Shown here: positions 1-7,991 of the stretch, in pieces
How the letters are laid out: every line of letters starts with the position of its first letter
How positions within the stretch are numbered: position 1 is the first letter of the stretch
The notes under the pieces: model-generated
Databases searched by the model: none
Told to the model about the DNA's origin: nothing
Seen by the model: the letters and a program-made list of their open reading frames with translations, nothing else
Program-made: the position numbers and the translations under genes
NCBI RefSeq assembly: GCF_904067045.1
Contig: NZ_CAJFDC010000001.1
Coordinates: 682,001 to 746,000, forward strand
Reading direction: 5' to 3'
DNA: 64,000 bases
From: Pseudomonas sp. FEN
Lineage (GTDB): Bacteria > Pseudomonadota > Gammaproteobacteria > Pseudomonadales > Pseudomonadaceae

Positions 1-287
1 CCCTTGGGCCCACTCTTGCCACGCTGGATCGGCACGCCCAACTCGACGTCCTCGGGGCTGGCGTCGCCCAGGGTCTTGTCGATCAGACGGATCGCCTGCC
101 GGCATTCGGCGGCGACGCTGTGATGGCCACCCTTGAGCTTGTCGAGTTCCTCGAGCACGGTCATCGGGATGGCGACATGGTGTTCTTCGAAGTTGAGTAA
201 CGCGTTTGGGTCGTGGATCAGTACGTTGGTATCGAGCACGTAAAGGATAGGCAGGTTGGAAGAAGGCGTGCGTCCATGATCATCCAT
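1..287 (-). CDS. PhoH family protein, N-terminal PIN domain (partial)
   Basis: Reading the minus strand from an ATG at 287 gives a frame open to the left edge, so only about 95 N-terminal residues are seen. The start MDDHGRTPSSNLPILYVLDT leads into the PIN-domain signature VLDTNVLIHDP, followed by a conserved IPMTVLEELDKLKGG segment. This arrangement is typical of PhoH2-type proteins, in which a PIN ribonuclease domain precedes a PhoH ATPase domain; the ATPase half lies outside the window. The start is supported by AAGGTGA about five bases upstream. The acidic PIN residue in LDTN is visible. An isolated PIN toxin is an alternative, but the extended N-terminus and linker fit the chromosomal PhoH-like protein of pseudomonads better. 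Confidence 0.8.
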   Translation of the reverse strand, partial: MDDHGRTPSSNLPILYVLDTNVLIHDPNALLNFEEHHVAIPMTVLEELDKLKGGHHSVAAECRQAIRLIDKTLGDASPEDVELGVPIQRGKSGPK

Positions 288-629
288 ACTCGGTCACCTT
301 TGTGGGAGCCAGTCGACGCAATACCTTGACGGTGCTGCGCCTCGAAGTGACCGCCGAATTCGCCTGTGAAGGGGCAGGCGTTCTGTGCACAAGTTGGGTC
401 TTGTAAGACGCCACCTGTGTCGCAGGTTTCGGCGGTCTGACTCCGTAATACCGCAAAAGACATGACAGGAAAAAGCACTTTGACGTTTTTTTGAAGTTTA
501 TTTTTCAAGCTGACGAATAGCCCTTGGCTAGCAGCCCACACACCGTTACAGTCGGAAGTCTGCCTGCATCGAAATCATCAGCTGATTTTTCCCCGGCCCA
601 GCAAATGCGGGCACTTGCGCTTTTCCCGC
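288..629. other. Intergenic region between deacetylase and phoH-like gene
   Basis: About 340 bases without a convincing gene. It should carry the minus-strand promoter of the phoH-like gene; an AT-rich patch lies at about 480-515. Short frames here lack a ribosome binding site and family resemblance. No clear terminator hairpin was found for the deacetylase gene that ends at 630. Confidence 0.4.
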
Positions 630-1754
630 CTAACGAAACGCGTCCTTGCACTCCTGCCAGCCGAGCCCGCTTTCAGCGGTCTGCCGGAGCAGCCAGGGCA
701 ACGCCATGCGCGCCTTGTCCTGGGTGTCATGGAACACGATGACCCCACGCCGCCAGAGCAGCATCAAGGTCAGTACCCGCTGGGCGGATTGCTCGGCGCT
801 GAGCTTGCCGGAGGCATCCGCCGAATCGATGTCCCACAGGGCGACCTGCAAGCGCTGGGCCTTGAAAAATGCCGCGGCGTCGGCCCGCCGCTGTCCGTAT
901 GGGGGGCGGAAAAAGGCGGCGTAGTTGTCCGGCAGGGCATTCTGCACCAGCGCGACACTGCGCAAGATCGAGTCTTCCCAATCCTGCCACTGGCTGTGGG
1001 AGCGATACTGCCAGCCTTCCACGCCCACGCATTGCTGGCGGTACAGCTCGCGCACCGCCGACATCGAGGTTCTGTCCAGACGGGACTGCAAGGCATTGCC
1101 GAGGACAAAGAACAGCCCGTTCATCTTCTGTTTACGCAGGTACTCGGCCAACTCATCGGTATTGCCCTGGGCCAGGGTTGGTCCGCCGTCGAAGGTCAGC
1201 AGGAACAGCCGGTCGTTGAAATTTTCGCCATTACGCTCGTGGTCGCCCATCAGCTGGATTTCACTGCTGGTTTGCGGCAGCAGCGCGGCCAGGCGCAGTT
1301 GCTCGTCCAGGTAACGCTCATTGAACGCCCGGGCCGGTTCCGCCCAACGCGCATAGAAGGAGTCCTCGGCGACCCGGAACTTGCCGGAGCTGGTCCGCAG
1401 GCTCTCCATGTCCTCAACGTAATAACAGAAGGACGCATCCTGTTCACAACTTTGCTGGGCGGCGTTGTAACTGATCAGCAGGCGCCGCCACATGCGCTGG
1501 CGCACCGCGTCGATCGCAGTCATGTTGATCTGCTTGAGCCCCAGGCGCTTCTTGAGGGCCGGCTCGTCGAGCAGTTCGCTGACCAGCAGGACATGGGCGA
1601 ACATCAGGATCTGCGCACGCGAGGCGACATCGAACAGCGCCGGACTGCTCAGTTGTTCGGGCCAGGTGCCGCGATCCAGGGTCGCGGGGTCGTTCGGCGC
1701 GGCGACGGCCACCAGACAGGCCAGCAGGGCCGAGAAGAAAAGAACGATACGCAA
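630..1754 (-). CDS. Polysaccharide deacetylase family protein
   Basis: A 374-residue protein with an N-terminal export signal (MRIVLFFSALLACLVAVAAP) and a C-terminal NodB-homology fold. The visible motifs are LLTFDGGPT (the metal-binding Asp motif), RPPYGQRRADA, LWDIDSAD and VIVFHDTQ, the last carrying the C-terminal His. The second metal motif, normally HxxxH, appears only as SHSQWQD, with a single His position, so the metal site may be atypical. The start is a TTG at 1754; the sequence GGAGG about seven bases upstream makes this the best choice, since the nearby ATG is in another frame. The substrate cannot be read from the sequence; periplasmic peptidoglycan or an exopolysaccharide is possible. 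Confidence 0.8.
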   Translation of the reverse strand: MRIVLFFSALLACLVAVAAPNDPATLDRGTWPEQLSSPALFDVASRAQILMFAHVLLVSELLDEPALKKRLGLKQINMTAIDAVRQRMWRRLLISYNAAQQSCEQDASFCYYVEDMESLRTSSGKFRVAEDSFYARWAEPARAFNERYLDEQLRLAALLPQTSSEIQLMGDHERNGENFNDRLFLLTFDGGPTLAQGNTDELAEYLRKQKMNGLFFVLGNALQSRLDRTSMSAVRELYRQQCVGVEGWQYRSHSQWQDWEDSILRSVALVQNALPDNYAAFFRPPYGQRRADAAAFFKAQRLQVALWDIDSADASGKLSAEQSAQRVLTLMLLWRRGVIVFHDTQDKARMALPWLLRQTAESGLGWQECKDAFR

Positions 1755-1834
1755 GGGGTGCCTCCATTTCAGAACCCGCCGCGCACTATAGCCGATCTGA
1801 GGGCCCGGACCCTTGTGGTGGCTGTTCCGGCCTC

Positions 1835-1943
1835 TTCGCGGCAGTGCGGCGGCCCGACAAGCTGCGCTCCCACAGGTTTTCAGTCGTTCGCAAGATATCG
1901 GTACGACTCAATACCCATTGTGGGAGCGGAGCTTGCCCGCGAA
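1835..1943. repeat. REP pair downstream of yaaA side of deacetylase
   Basis: Two inverted REP-type units: left about 1835-1875 (ending GCTCCCACA) and right 1919-1943 (starting TGTGGGAGCGGAGCTTGCCC). It matches the GTGGGAGC...GCTTGCCCGCGAA class found again near 24.2 and 26.6 kb. Confidence 0.75.
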
Positions 1944-2062
1944 TAGGCCTTAAAGCTCAACCAATATCCCCCAGACCAAGCACACAGCAGCTATCGCCAT
2001 CATAGGTGGAGTCAAACCGCCCAAGCCCCTAGAATCCCCCGACGTTCAAAGGAGACGACTTC

Positions 2063-2842
2063 ATGCTGATGGTGATTTCCCCCGCCAAGACCCTCGATTT
2101 CGAAACACCCGCGGTGACCCGGCGCTTCACCCAACCACAATACCTGGACCACTCCCAGGAACTGATCGAGCAACTGCGCACCCTGAGCCCGGCGCAGATC
2201 AGCGAGCTGATGCACGTCTCCGACAAGATCGGCGGCCTCAATGCCGCGCGTTTCGGCAGTTGGAACCCAGCCTTTACCCCGGACAATGCCAAACCGGCGC
2301 TGCTGGCGTTCAAGGGTGACGTCTACACCGGCCTCAACGCCGAAGACTTCAACGACGCCGACTTCGACTTCGCCCAGACTCACCTGCGCATGCTCTCCGG
2401 CCTTTATGGCCTGTTGCGCCCGCTGGACTTGATGCAGCCCTATCGCCTGGAAATGGGCACCAGGTTCGCCAACGCCCGGGGCAAGGACCTGTACGCCTTC
2501 TGGGGCACGCGCATCAGCGAATGGCTGAATGAAGCCCTGGCCGCGCAAGGTGACGATGTATTGCTGAACCTGGCCTCGAACGAGTATTTCTCGGCGGTCA
2601 AACGCCCGGCATTGAATGCGCGCATCATCAATACCGAATTTCGTGACCAGAAAAACGGCCAGTACAAGATCATCAGCTTCTATGCGAAAAAAGCCCGAGG
2701 GATGATGGCCCGCTTCGTGATCCGCGAGCGTATCCAGAACCCCGAGCAATTGAAGACGTTCGACGAAAAAGGCTACCGATTCAGCGCGGAACTGTCCAAG
2801 ATGGACAACCTGGTGTTTTTGCGTGATCAGCCACCGGAGTAA
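2063..2842 (+). CDS. yaaA: Peroxide stress protein YaaA (DUF328)
   Basis: A 259-residue cytosolic protein matching the YaaA family over its whole length. The family's opening [16 protein letters not shown] is present, as are [29 protein letters not shown] and the C-terminal [11 protein letters not shown] block. YaaA limits intracellular free iron and oxidative damage during hydrogen peroxide stress in E. coli; the biochemical mechanism is less certain. AGGAG nine bases before the ATG supports the start. It is transcribed alone, with REP-type hairpins on both sides, and no OxyR-type site was evident in the short upstream gap. Confidence 0.95.
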   Translation: MLMVISPAKTLDFETPAVTRRFTQPQYLDHSQELIEQLRTLSPAQISELMHVSDKIGGLNAARFGSWNPAFTPDNAKPALLAFKGDVYTGLNAEDFNDADFDFAQTHLRMLSGLYGLLRPLDLMQPYRLEMGTRFANARGKDLYAFWGTRISEWLNEALAAQGDDVLLNLASNEYFSAVKRPALNARIINTEFRDQKNGQYKIISFYAKKARGMMARFVIRERIQNPEQLKTFDEKGYRFSAELSKMDNLVFLRDQPPE

Positions 2843-2871
2843 CGCAGTTCGTCGTGGTACCGCGTTATCGT

Positions 2872-2917
2872 TCTTCGCGGCGGTGCGGCTTGTCGGGACG
2901 CCGCACCGCCGCGAAGA
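2872..2917. repeat. Perfect 18-bp inverted repeat (REP-like) after yaaA
   Basis: Arms at 2872-2889 and 2900-2917 are perfectly complementary (TCTTCGCGGCGGTGCGGC and its reverse complement) around a 10-base loop. No T tract follows, so it looks like a REP element that may also protect the yaaA mRNA end rather than a classical terminator. Confidence 0.7.
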
Positions 2918-3775
2918 GGCCGGTACAAACAGCACAATCCCCCCAGGCCAACACCTCCATTACCCTGCCCCCACTCGGTGCATTACACACAGTGTTCAGC
3001 CCCGACGATTCACCTCCTTCCTCCTCCCTTCAGCACCCAAAAAACCAATTGATTGACGCCATTAAATTGGCTGTAACAACCATGAAATTTATTTCACTCG
3101 ACATTCATGATTTTTTTGAGTAGTGGCACCTGAATTTTTTTCCCATAGTGGCACACCACCATCTCGGCATTTTTCACCCCTATAACTAAAGGGCGAAACG
3201 GAAAGTGCTATCAATATGAAAGCAGTGCCATCTTTCATAATCTTTCAACGATTTTCCGAAAACAGGATGAGCGGACTGGAACTAATGCTTCGAAGCATTG
3301 CTCATACCATCCGTAACGATTCTCAGAGGATCTGTAAGAGATGACTTACATAGAAGCGGGACAAACTGTTTAAGTTACCAACGGCGACTTACAACCGCGA
3401 CTCAAGAACGGAAGCAACAGTAGAGGACAGGAGATGCAGATCGTTGATATCCCCTATGAGGCCAAGGCAGGCCGTCAGACACAGCATTCACGAGTGACTT
3501 TCAACCTACTGATTTGAAAGTCATTTTCTTGAAAATAAGAAAGTAACTGGCACACCGACAAAAGTCTTTCCGGTGTGGGCCGGCCATATTAAAGGGCATA
3601 CCCTTATAACAAGGCCACGTTACGCACAACTTGAGTGCAGTTATTTAGCCACTCGACATTTATATGCCTAGCTTCGAGGCGCAGCCTCTTGAGGCTGCAC
3701 TTTCGAGCGCACCATGATTACTGGCTCCATTAACTCCGGCCATTTAATGGCGTGATTAAGATAGAGGTAAATGCA
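2918..3775. promoter_or_regulatory. algD upstream control region and 5' leader
   Basis: This stretch of about 860 bases holds no gene and is much more AT-rich than its surroundings. It contains four TGGCAC motifs (3124, 3149, 3225 on the minus strand, 3548), an AlgU-type promoter near 3279-3306, a sequence at 3360-3368 whose complement CAGTTTGTC is one base off the AlgR box CCGTTTGTC, a GGA-in-loop hairpin at about 3323-3341, and a leader hairpin at 3681-3698 (GCAGCCTC-TT-GAGGCTGC). The long leader (about 460 nt) matches the known architecture of algD control in other pseudomonads, where AlgU, AlgR and AmrZ act far upstream. Assignment of individual sites is inference. Confidence 0.65.
3279..3306 (+). 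promoter_or_regulatory. Candidate AlgU (sigma-22) promoter of algD
   Basis: GAACTA at 3279-3284, a 17-base spacer, then TCATA at 3302-3306. This resembles the P. aeruginosa algD promoter (GAACTT, 17 bases, TCCTA). The spacer is almost entirely a perfect palindrome, AATGCTTCGAAGCATT (3284-3299). The start of transcription would fall at about 3312. Confidence 0.55.
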
Positions 3776-5092
3776 ATGCGCATTAGCATATTCGGTTTGG
3801 GTTACGTCGGTGCGGTCTGCGCCGGTTGCCTGTCTGCACGGGGCCATGATGTCGTTGGCGTCGATATTTCCCAAGACAAGATCGACCTGATCAACAACGG
3901 CAAATCGCCGATTGTCGAACCGGGCCTGGAGGCCCTGCTGGCCCAGGGTATCGCCACCGGCCGACTGCGCGGCACCACCGACTTTGCCGAAGCGATTCGC
4001 GCCACCGACCTGTCGATGCTTTGCGTCGGTACGCCGAGCAAGAAGAACGGCGACCTGGAACTGAACTACATCGAATCGGTGTGTCGCGAAATCGGTTTTG
4101 TCCTGCGTGACAAGACCACCCGCCATACCGTCGTGGTACGCAGTACCGTCCTGCCGGGCACCGTGAAAAACGTGGTGATCCCGATTCTCGAAGACTGCTC
4201 GGGGAAAAAAGCCGGCATCGACTTCGGTGTCGCGGTCAACCCCGAGTTCCTGCGCGAAAGCACCGCGATCAAGGACTACGACTTCCCCCCGATGACCGTA
4301 ATCGGCGAATTCGACAGCGCCTCCGGCGACATCCTGCAAACGCTCTACGAAGAACTCGACGCACCGATCATCCGCAAGGACATCGAAGTGGCCGAGATGA
4401 TCAAGTACAGCTGCAACGTCTGGCACGCCACCAAAGTGACCTTCGCCAACGAAATCGGCAACATCGCCAAGGCCGTTGGCGTCGACGGACGTGTAGTGAT
4501 GGACGTGGTCTGCCAGGATAAAACCCTCAACCTGTCCCAGTACTACATGCGCCCGGGCTTCGCCTTCGGCGGCTCCTGCCTGCCCAAGGACGTGCGCGCC
4601 CTGACCTACCGCGCCGGCTCCCTGGATGTCGAATCGCCGCTGCTCAACTCGCTGATGCGCAGCAACGAAAGCCAGGTGCAGAACGCCTTCGACCTCGTCG
4701 CCAGCCATGACAAACGCAAAATCGCCCTGCTCGGCCTGAGCTTCAAGGCCGGTACCGACGACCTGCGCGAAAGCCCGCTGGTGCAACTGGCGGAAATGCT
4801 CATCGGCAAGGGTTTCGACCTGAGCATCTACGACAAGAACGTCGAGTACGCCCGTGTCCACGGGGCGAACAGGGACTACATCGAATCGAAGATTCCCCAT
4901 GTGTCGTCCCTGCTCAACGCCGACTTCGACGAGGTCATCGACAACAGCGACGTGATCATCCTCGGCAACCGTGACGAGAAGTTCCGCGCCCTGGCCGAGA
5001 ACGCTCCGCACGGCAAACAGGTCATCGACCTGGTGGGCTTCATGTCCAAGGCCACCAGTGCGAGTAGCCGGACCGAAGGTATTTGTTGGTAA
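3776..5092 (+). CDS. algD: GDP-mannose 6-dehydrogenase
   Basis: AlgD oxidises GDP-mannose to GDP-mannuronic acid, the committed step and monomer supply for alginate. The 438-residue frame has the N-terminal NAD-binding motif FGLGYVG, the central domain EVAEMIKY, the catalytic-cysteine segment GFAFGGSCLPKD near residue 260 and a C-terminal UDP-binding-like domain ending in EGICW, as in P. aeruginosa AlgD (436 residues). The start is placed at MRISIFG, where AGAGGT precedes the ATG; an upstream in-frame ATG at 3752 would add eight residues without family support. It is the first gene of the alginate operon, followed by a roughly 200-base gap containing a REP pair before alg8. Confidence 0.98.
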   Translation: MRISIFGLGYVGAVCAGCLSARGHDVVGVDISQDKIDLINNGKSPIVEPGLEALLAQGIATGRLRGTTDFAEAIRATDLSMLCVGTPSKKNGDLELNYIESVCREIGFVLRDKTTRHTVVVRSTVLPGTVKNVVIPILEDCSGKKAGIDFGVAVNPEFLRESTAIKDYDFPPMTVIGEFDSASGDILQTLYEELDAPIIRKDIEVAEMIKYSCNVWHATKVTFANEIGNIAKAVGVDGRVVMDVVCQDKTLNLSQYYMRPGFAFGGSCLPKDVRALTYRAGSLDVESPLLNSLMRSNESQVQNAFDLVASHDKRKIALLGLSFKAGTDDLRESPLVQLAEMLIGKGFDLSIYDKNVEYARVHGANRDYIESKIPHVSSLLNADFDEVIDNSDVIILGNRDEKFRALAENAPHGKQVIDLVGFMSKATSASSRTEGICW

Positions 5093-5100
5093 ACCAACCT

Positions 5101-5191
5101 AACCGCTGCGCGGTTGATCGCCCGCAAGCTGGCTCCTACTGGACAGCGATTACGTACGACCCGGCACTGTAGGAGCCGGCTTGCTGGCGAT
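5101..5191. repeat. REP pair in the algD-alg8 junction
   Basis: A small hairpin AACCGC-TGC-GCGGTT (5101-5115) follows the algD stop, then inverted REP arms at about 5116-5139 (ATCGCCCGCAAGCTGGCTCC) and 5168-5191 (GTAGGAGCCGGCTTGCTGGC). The element lies inside the operon and could affect mRNA stability or polarity between algD and the rest. Confidence 0.75.
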
Positions 5192-5291
5192 GGCGTCCGA
5201 AAGGACGCCTTGGTCCCAATAGGGATAACGCCTGCCTTAACACCATCGAGCCAGCCGACAGGCTCGCCCGAGACAGAGACGGACGCAGATT

Positions 5292-6773
5292 ATGCACAGG
5301 CTAAAACATGGCCTCCTTCAGGCCGCCGGTTGGCTGTTTTACTTGAGTTTGCTGATGGGCCTGGCCTTGTTGCTGCCCACCACGACCTTCGATGCCGATT
5401 CCAAGGACTTCATCTTCCTGATCGGTGCCGTGGGCATCTGGCGCTACTCCATGGGCGCCACCCATTTTGTGCGCGGGATGATTTTCCTCTACATCGTCTA
5501 CCCGCACCTGCGCCGCAAAGTACGCAAGTTGGGTAAGGCCGCGGACCCGTCGCAGGTGTTCCTGATGGTCACCAGCTTCCGCATCGATGCCCTGACCACC
5601 GCCCAGGTCTACCGCTCGGTGATCCGCGAAGCCATCGACTGCGGCTTCCCGACCACCGTAGTCTGCTCCCTGGTGGAAATGTCCGATGAACTGCTGGTCA
5701 AGAGTCTCTGGGCAAAAATGAATCCGCCCGAACGGGTCAAGCTCGACTTCGTGCGCATCGCCGGTACCGGCAAGCGTGACGGCCTGGCCTATGGCTTTCG
5801 CGCCATCTCCCGGCACCTGCCGGATGACCGCGCGGTGGTGGCGGTGATCGACGGCGACACCGTGCTCAGCGAAGGCGTGGTGCGCAAGACCGTGCCCTGG
5901 TTCCAGCTGTTCGGCAATGTCGGCGGCCTGACCACCAACGAGTTCTGCGAAGTGCGCGGCGGCTACGTCATGAGCGAATGGCACAAACTGCGCTTCGCCC
6001 AGCGCCACATCAACATGTGCTCCATGGCCCTGTCCAAGCGCGTGCTGACCATGACCGGACGCATGTCGGTCTTCCGGGCCAGCGTGGTCACCGACCAGGG
6101 CTTTATTGCCGACGTCGAAAGCGACTCGCTGCAACACTGGCGCCTGGGCCGCTTCAAGTTCCTGACCGGCGACGACAAATCCAGCTGGTTCAGCCTGATG
6201 CGCCTGGGTTACGACACCTTCTACGTGCCCGACGCGGCGATCCACACCGTGGAGCACCCGCCGGAAAAAAGCTTTATCAAATCCAGTCGCAAGCTGATGT
6301 ACCGCTGGTACGGCAACAACCTGCGGCAGAACTCCCGGGCCCTGGGCTTGGGTCTACGCCGCCTCGGCCTGTTCACCAGCGTCGTCCTGTTCGACCAGCG
6401 CGTGTCGATGTGGACCTCGCTGCTGGGGCTGACCGTGGCGCTGATCGCCAGCGTCAAGTACGGCATCACCTTCATCCTTGCCTACCTGCTATGGATCGGC
6501 ATGACCCGACTGATCCTGACGCTGCTGCTGGCCTGTTCCGGACACAGCATTGGCCCGGCGTACCCGGTGATCCTCTATTACAACCAGATCGTCGGCGCGC
6601 TGATGAAGATCTACGTGTTCTTCCGCCTCGACCGTCAATCCTGGACCCGCCAGGACACCAAATTGAGCCGCGACCTCGCCAGCTTTCAAGGTTGGTTCAA
6701 CACCTGGTCGTCTCGGACCATGACCTTCTCCGCTGGCAGCATCTTCGTCGCCGTGCTGATGACGATGGTCTGA
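5292..6773 (+). CDS. alg8: Alginate polymerase, glycosyltransferase Alg8
   Basis: Alg8 is the inner-membrane family-2 glycosyltransferase that polymerises GDP-mannuronate into polymannuronate. The 493-residue protein begins with two hydrophobic segments ([15 protein letters not shown] and the following GAVGIWRYS region), then a cytoplasmic GT-A domain with [10 protein letters not shown] (the DxD-type motif), [14 protein letters not shown] (acceptor/QxxRW-like region), and further membrane segments near the C-terminus. Its length matches P. aeruginosa Alg8 (494). No strong Shine-Dalgarno is evident before the ATG, and translation may be modest. Activity requires c-di-GMP-bound Alg44, encoded immediately downstream. 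Confidence 0.97.
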   Translation: MHRLKHGLLQAAGWLFYLSLLMGLALLLPTTTFDADSKDFIFLIGAVGIWRYSMGATHFVRGMIFLYIVYPHLRRKVRKLGKAADPSQVFLMVTSFRIDALTTAQVYRSVIREAIDCGFPTTVVCSLVEMSDELLVKSLWAKMNPPERVKLDFVRIAGTGKRDGLAYGFRAISRHLPDDRAVVAVIDGDTVLSEGVVRKTVPWFQLFGNVGGLTTNEFCEVRGGYVMSEWHKLRFAQRHINMCSMALSKRVLTMTGRMSVFRASVVTDQGFIADVESDSLQHWRLGRFKFLTGDDKSSWFSLMRLGYDTFYVPDAAIHTVEHPPEKSFIKSSRKLMYRWYGNNLRQNSRALGLGLRRLGLFTSVVLFDQRVSMWTSLLGLTVALIASVKYGITFILAYLLWIGMTRLILTLLLACSGHSIGPAYPVILYYNQIVGALMKIYVFFRLDRQSWTRQDTKLSRDLASFQGWFNTWSSRTMTFSAGSIFVAVLMTMV

Positions 6774-6809
6774 CCCGACTCGCCTGAATTAGCTAATGGA
6801 GCTTTACCC

Positions 6810-7982
6810 ATGAACTCTCAAGTCAATGCCAACGTCGTCCACGAATCCGAAGCCCAGCGCCAGCATGCCCGGGTCAAAATCCCGGCCAGGCTGCGTCTGC
6901 TCGGTAGCCAGAACAACCCCGTGGAAGTGCAGGTCCACGACCTGTCCGCCGGTGGCCTGAGCTTCAACATCCCGCCACAACAGGCACTGACCATCGGCAA
7001 GGTGCACAAAGGGCGCCTGCAGTTCGTGATCGACAACCTCGGCCTGGCCATGGACGTTGATTTGCAGGTCCGCTCTTACGACCGCGAGAGCGGCCGTGTC
7101 GGTTGCCAGTTCCAGAACCTGGAGCAGCAGGATATCGCCACCCTGCGTCATCTGATCACCTCGCACCTGGCGGGCGACATCATCAACATGGGTGACGTGC
7201 TCGCGACCCTGCAGCGCGACAACTTCACCAAGGCGCGCAAAAAGAAGGCAGACGGCAGCGGCATGGGCGTGTTCGGTCGCCTGCGCGCCGTGACCTTCAG
7301 CCTCGGGATTTTCGTGGTCGGCCTGGCGGCCTTCGGCTTTGTCCTCAAATCGGTGTACGGCCTGTACTTCGTCAGTCATGCCCAGGCCGGCCTGGTCAGT
7401 GTAGCGGGCATAAGCATTACCATGCCCCGCGACGGCACTGTGCAAAGCCTGATCAAAGAGGACGGTGTCGCTACCAAGGGCGCCCCCCTGGCGACCTTCA
7501 GCACCAGCATGCTCGATGTGCTCAAGGGCCATCTGGACGAAGAGCAACTGGCTCCGGCCAAGGTCGAGGAACTGTTCGGCAAGCAGATGATCGGCACCCT
7601 GACCTCGCCCTGCGATTGCACGGTGGCACAGCAACTGGTCGCCAACGGCCAATATGCCAGCAAGGGCGATGTGATCTTCCAACTGGTGCCGAAAGGAAGC
7701 CTGGCGAATGTCGAGGCACGCTTCTCCTATCGCCAGTTCGGCGACGTGCGCCCAGGGACCCGGGTGAACTTCCAGATCGCCGGCGAAGAGCAGGTCCGCC
7801 AGGGCAAGATCATCAGTAGCACCAGCCTGAAAAGCGTCGACCTGTCCTCCGATATCCGCGTCCTGATCAAGCCTGACGAAAACCTCGACAGCACCCTCGC
7901 CGGGCGTCCGGTGGAGGTCAACAGCGACCGTGGGCCGAGCATGAACTGGCTGATCGACAAAGCCATGGCCGCTGGTCTGTAA
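6810..7982 (+). CDS. alg44: Alginate co-polymerase, c-di-GMP receptor Alg44
   Basis: A 390-residue inner-membrane protein whose N-terminal PilZ domain binds c-di-GMP and switches on Alg8. The binding residues are intact: R17 and R21 in RQHAR, and D44-x-S46-AGG in HDLSAGG, matching P. aeruginosa numbering. One membrane segment follows at about residues 160-185 (FSLGIFVVGLAAFGFVL), then a periplasmic membrane-fusion-like region (MPRDGTVQSL, TSPCDCTVAQQL) thought to link the polymerase to AlgK and AlgX. It lies 36 bases after alg8 with GGAG upstream of the ATG. Alginate production in this strain should therefore respond to c-di-GMP. Confidence 0.97.
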   Translation: MNSQVNANVVHESEAQRQHARVKIPARLRLLGSQNNPVEVQVHDLSAGGLSFNIPPQQALTIGKVHKGRLQFVIDNLGLAMDVDLQVRSYDRESGRVGCQFQNLEQQDIATLRHLITSHLAGDIINMGDVLATLQRDNFTKARKKKADGSGMGVFGRLRAVTFSLGIFVVGLAAFGFVLKSVYGLYFVSHAQAGLVSVAGISITMPRDGTVQSLIKEDGVATKGAPLATFSTSMLDVLKGHLDEEQLAPAKVEELFGKQMIGTLTSPCDCTVAQQLVANGQYASKGDVIFQLVPKGSLANVEARFSYRQFGDVRPGTRVNFQIAGEEQVRQGKIISSTSLKSVDLSSDIRVLIKPDENLDSTLAGRPVEVNSDRGPSMNWLIDKAMAAGL

Positions 7983-7991
7983 GCGGAGGAC

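Noticed and set aside
3627..3655. CAACTT near 3627 as an alternative AlgU -35 for algD
   Set aside because: No acceptable -10 element lies 16-17 bases downstream; the GAACTA site at 3279 fits better.
3668..5011. 447-codon minus-strand frame over algD
   Set aside because: Antisense to algD, without a ribosome binding site or family resemblance.
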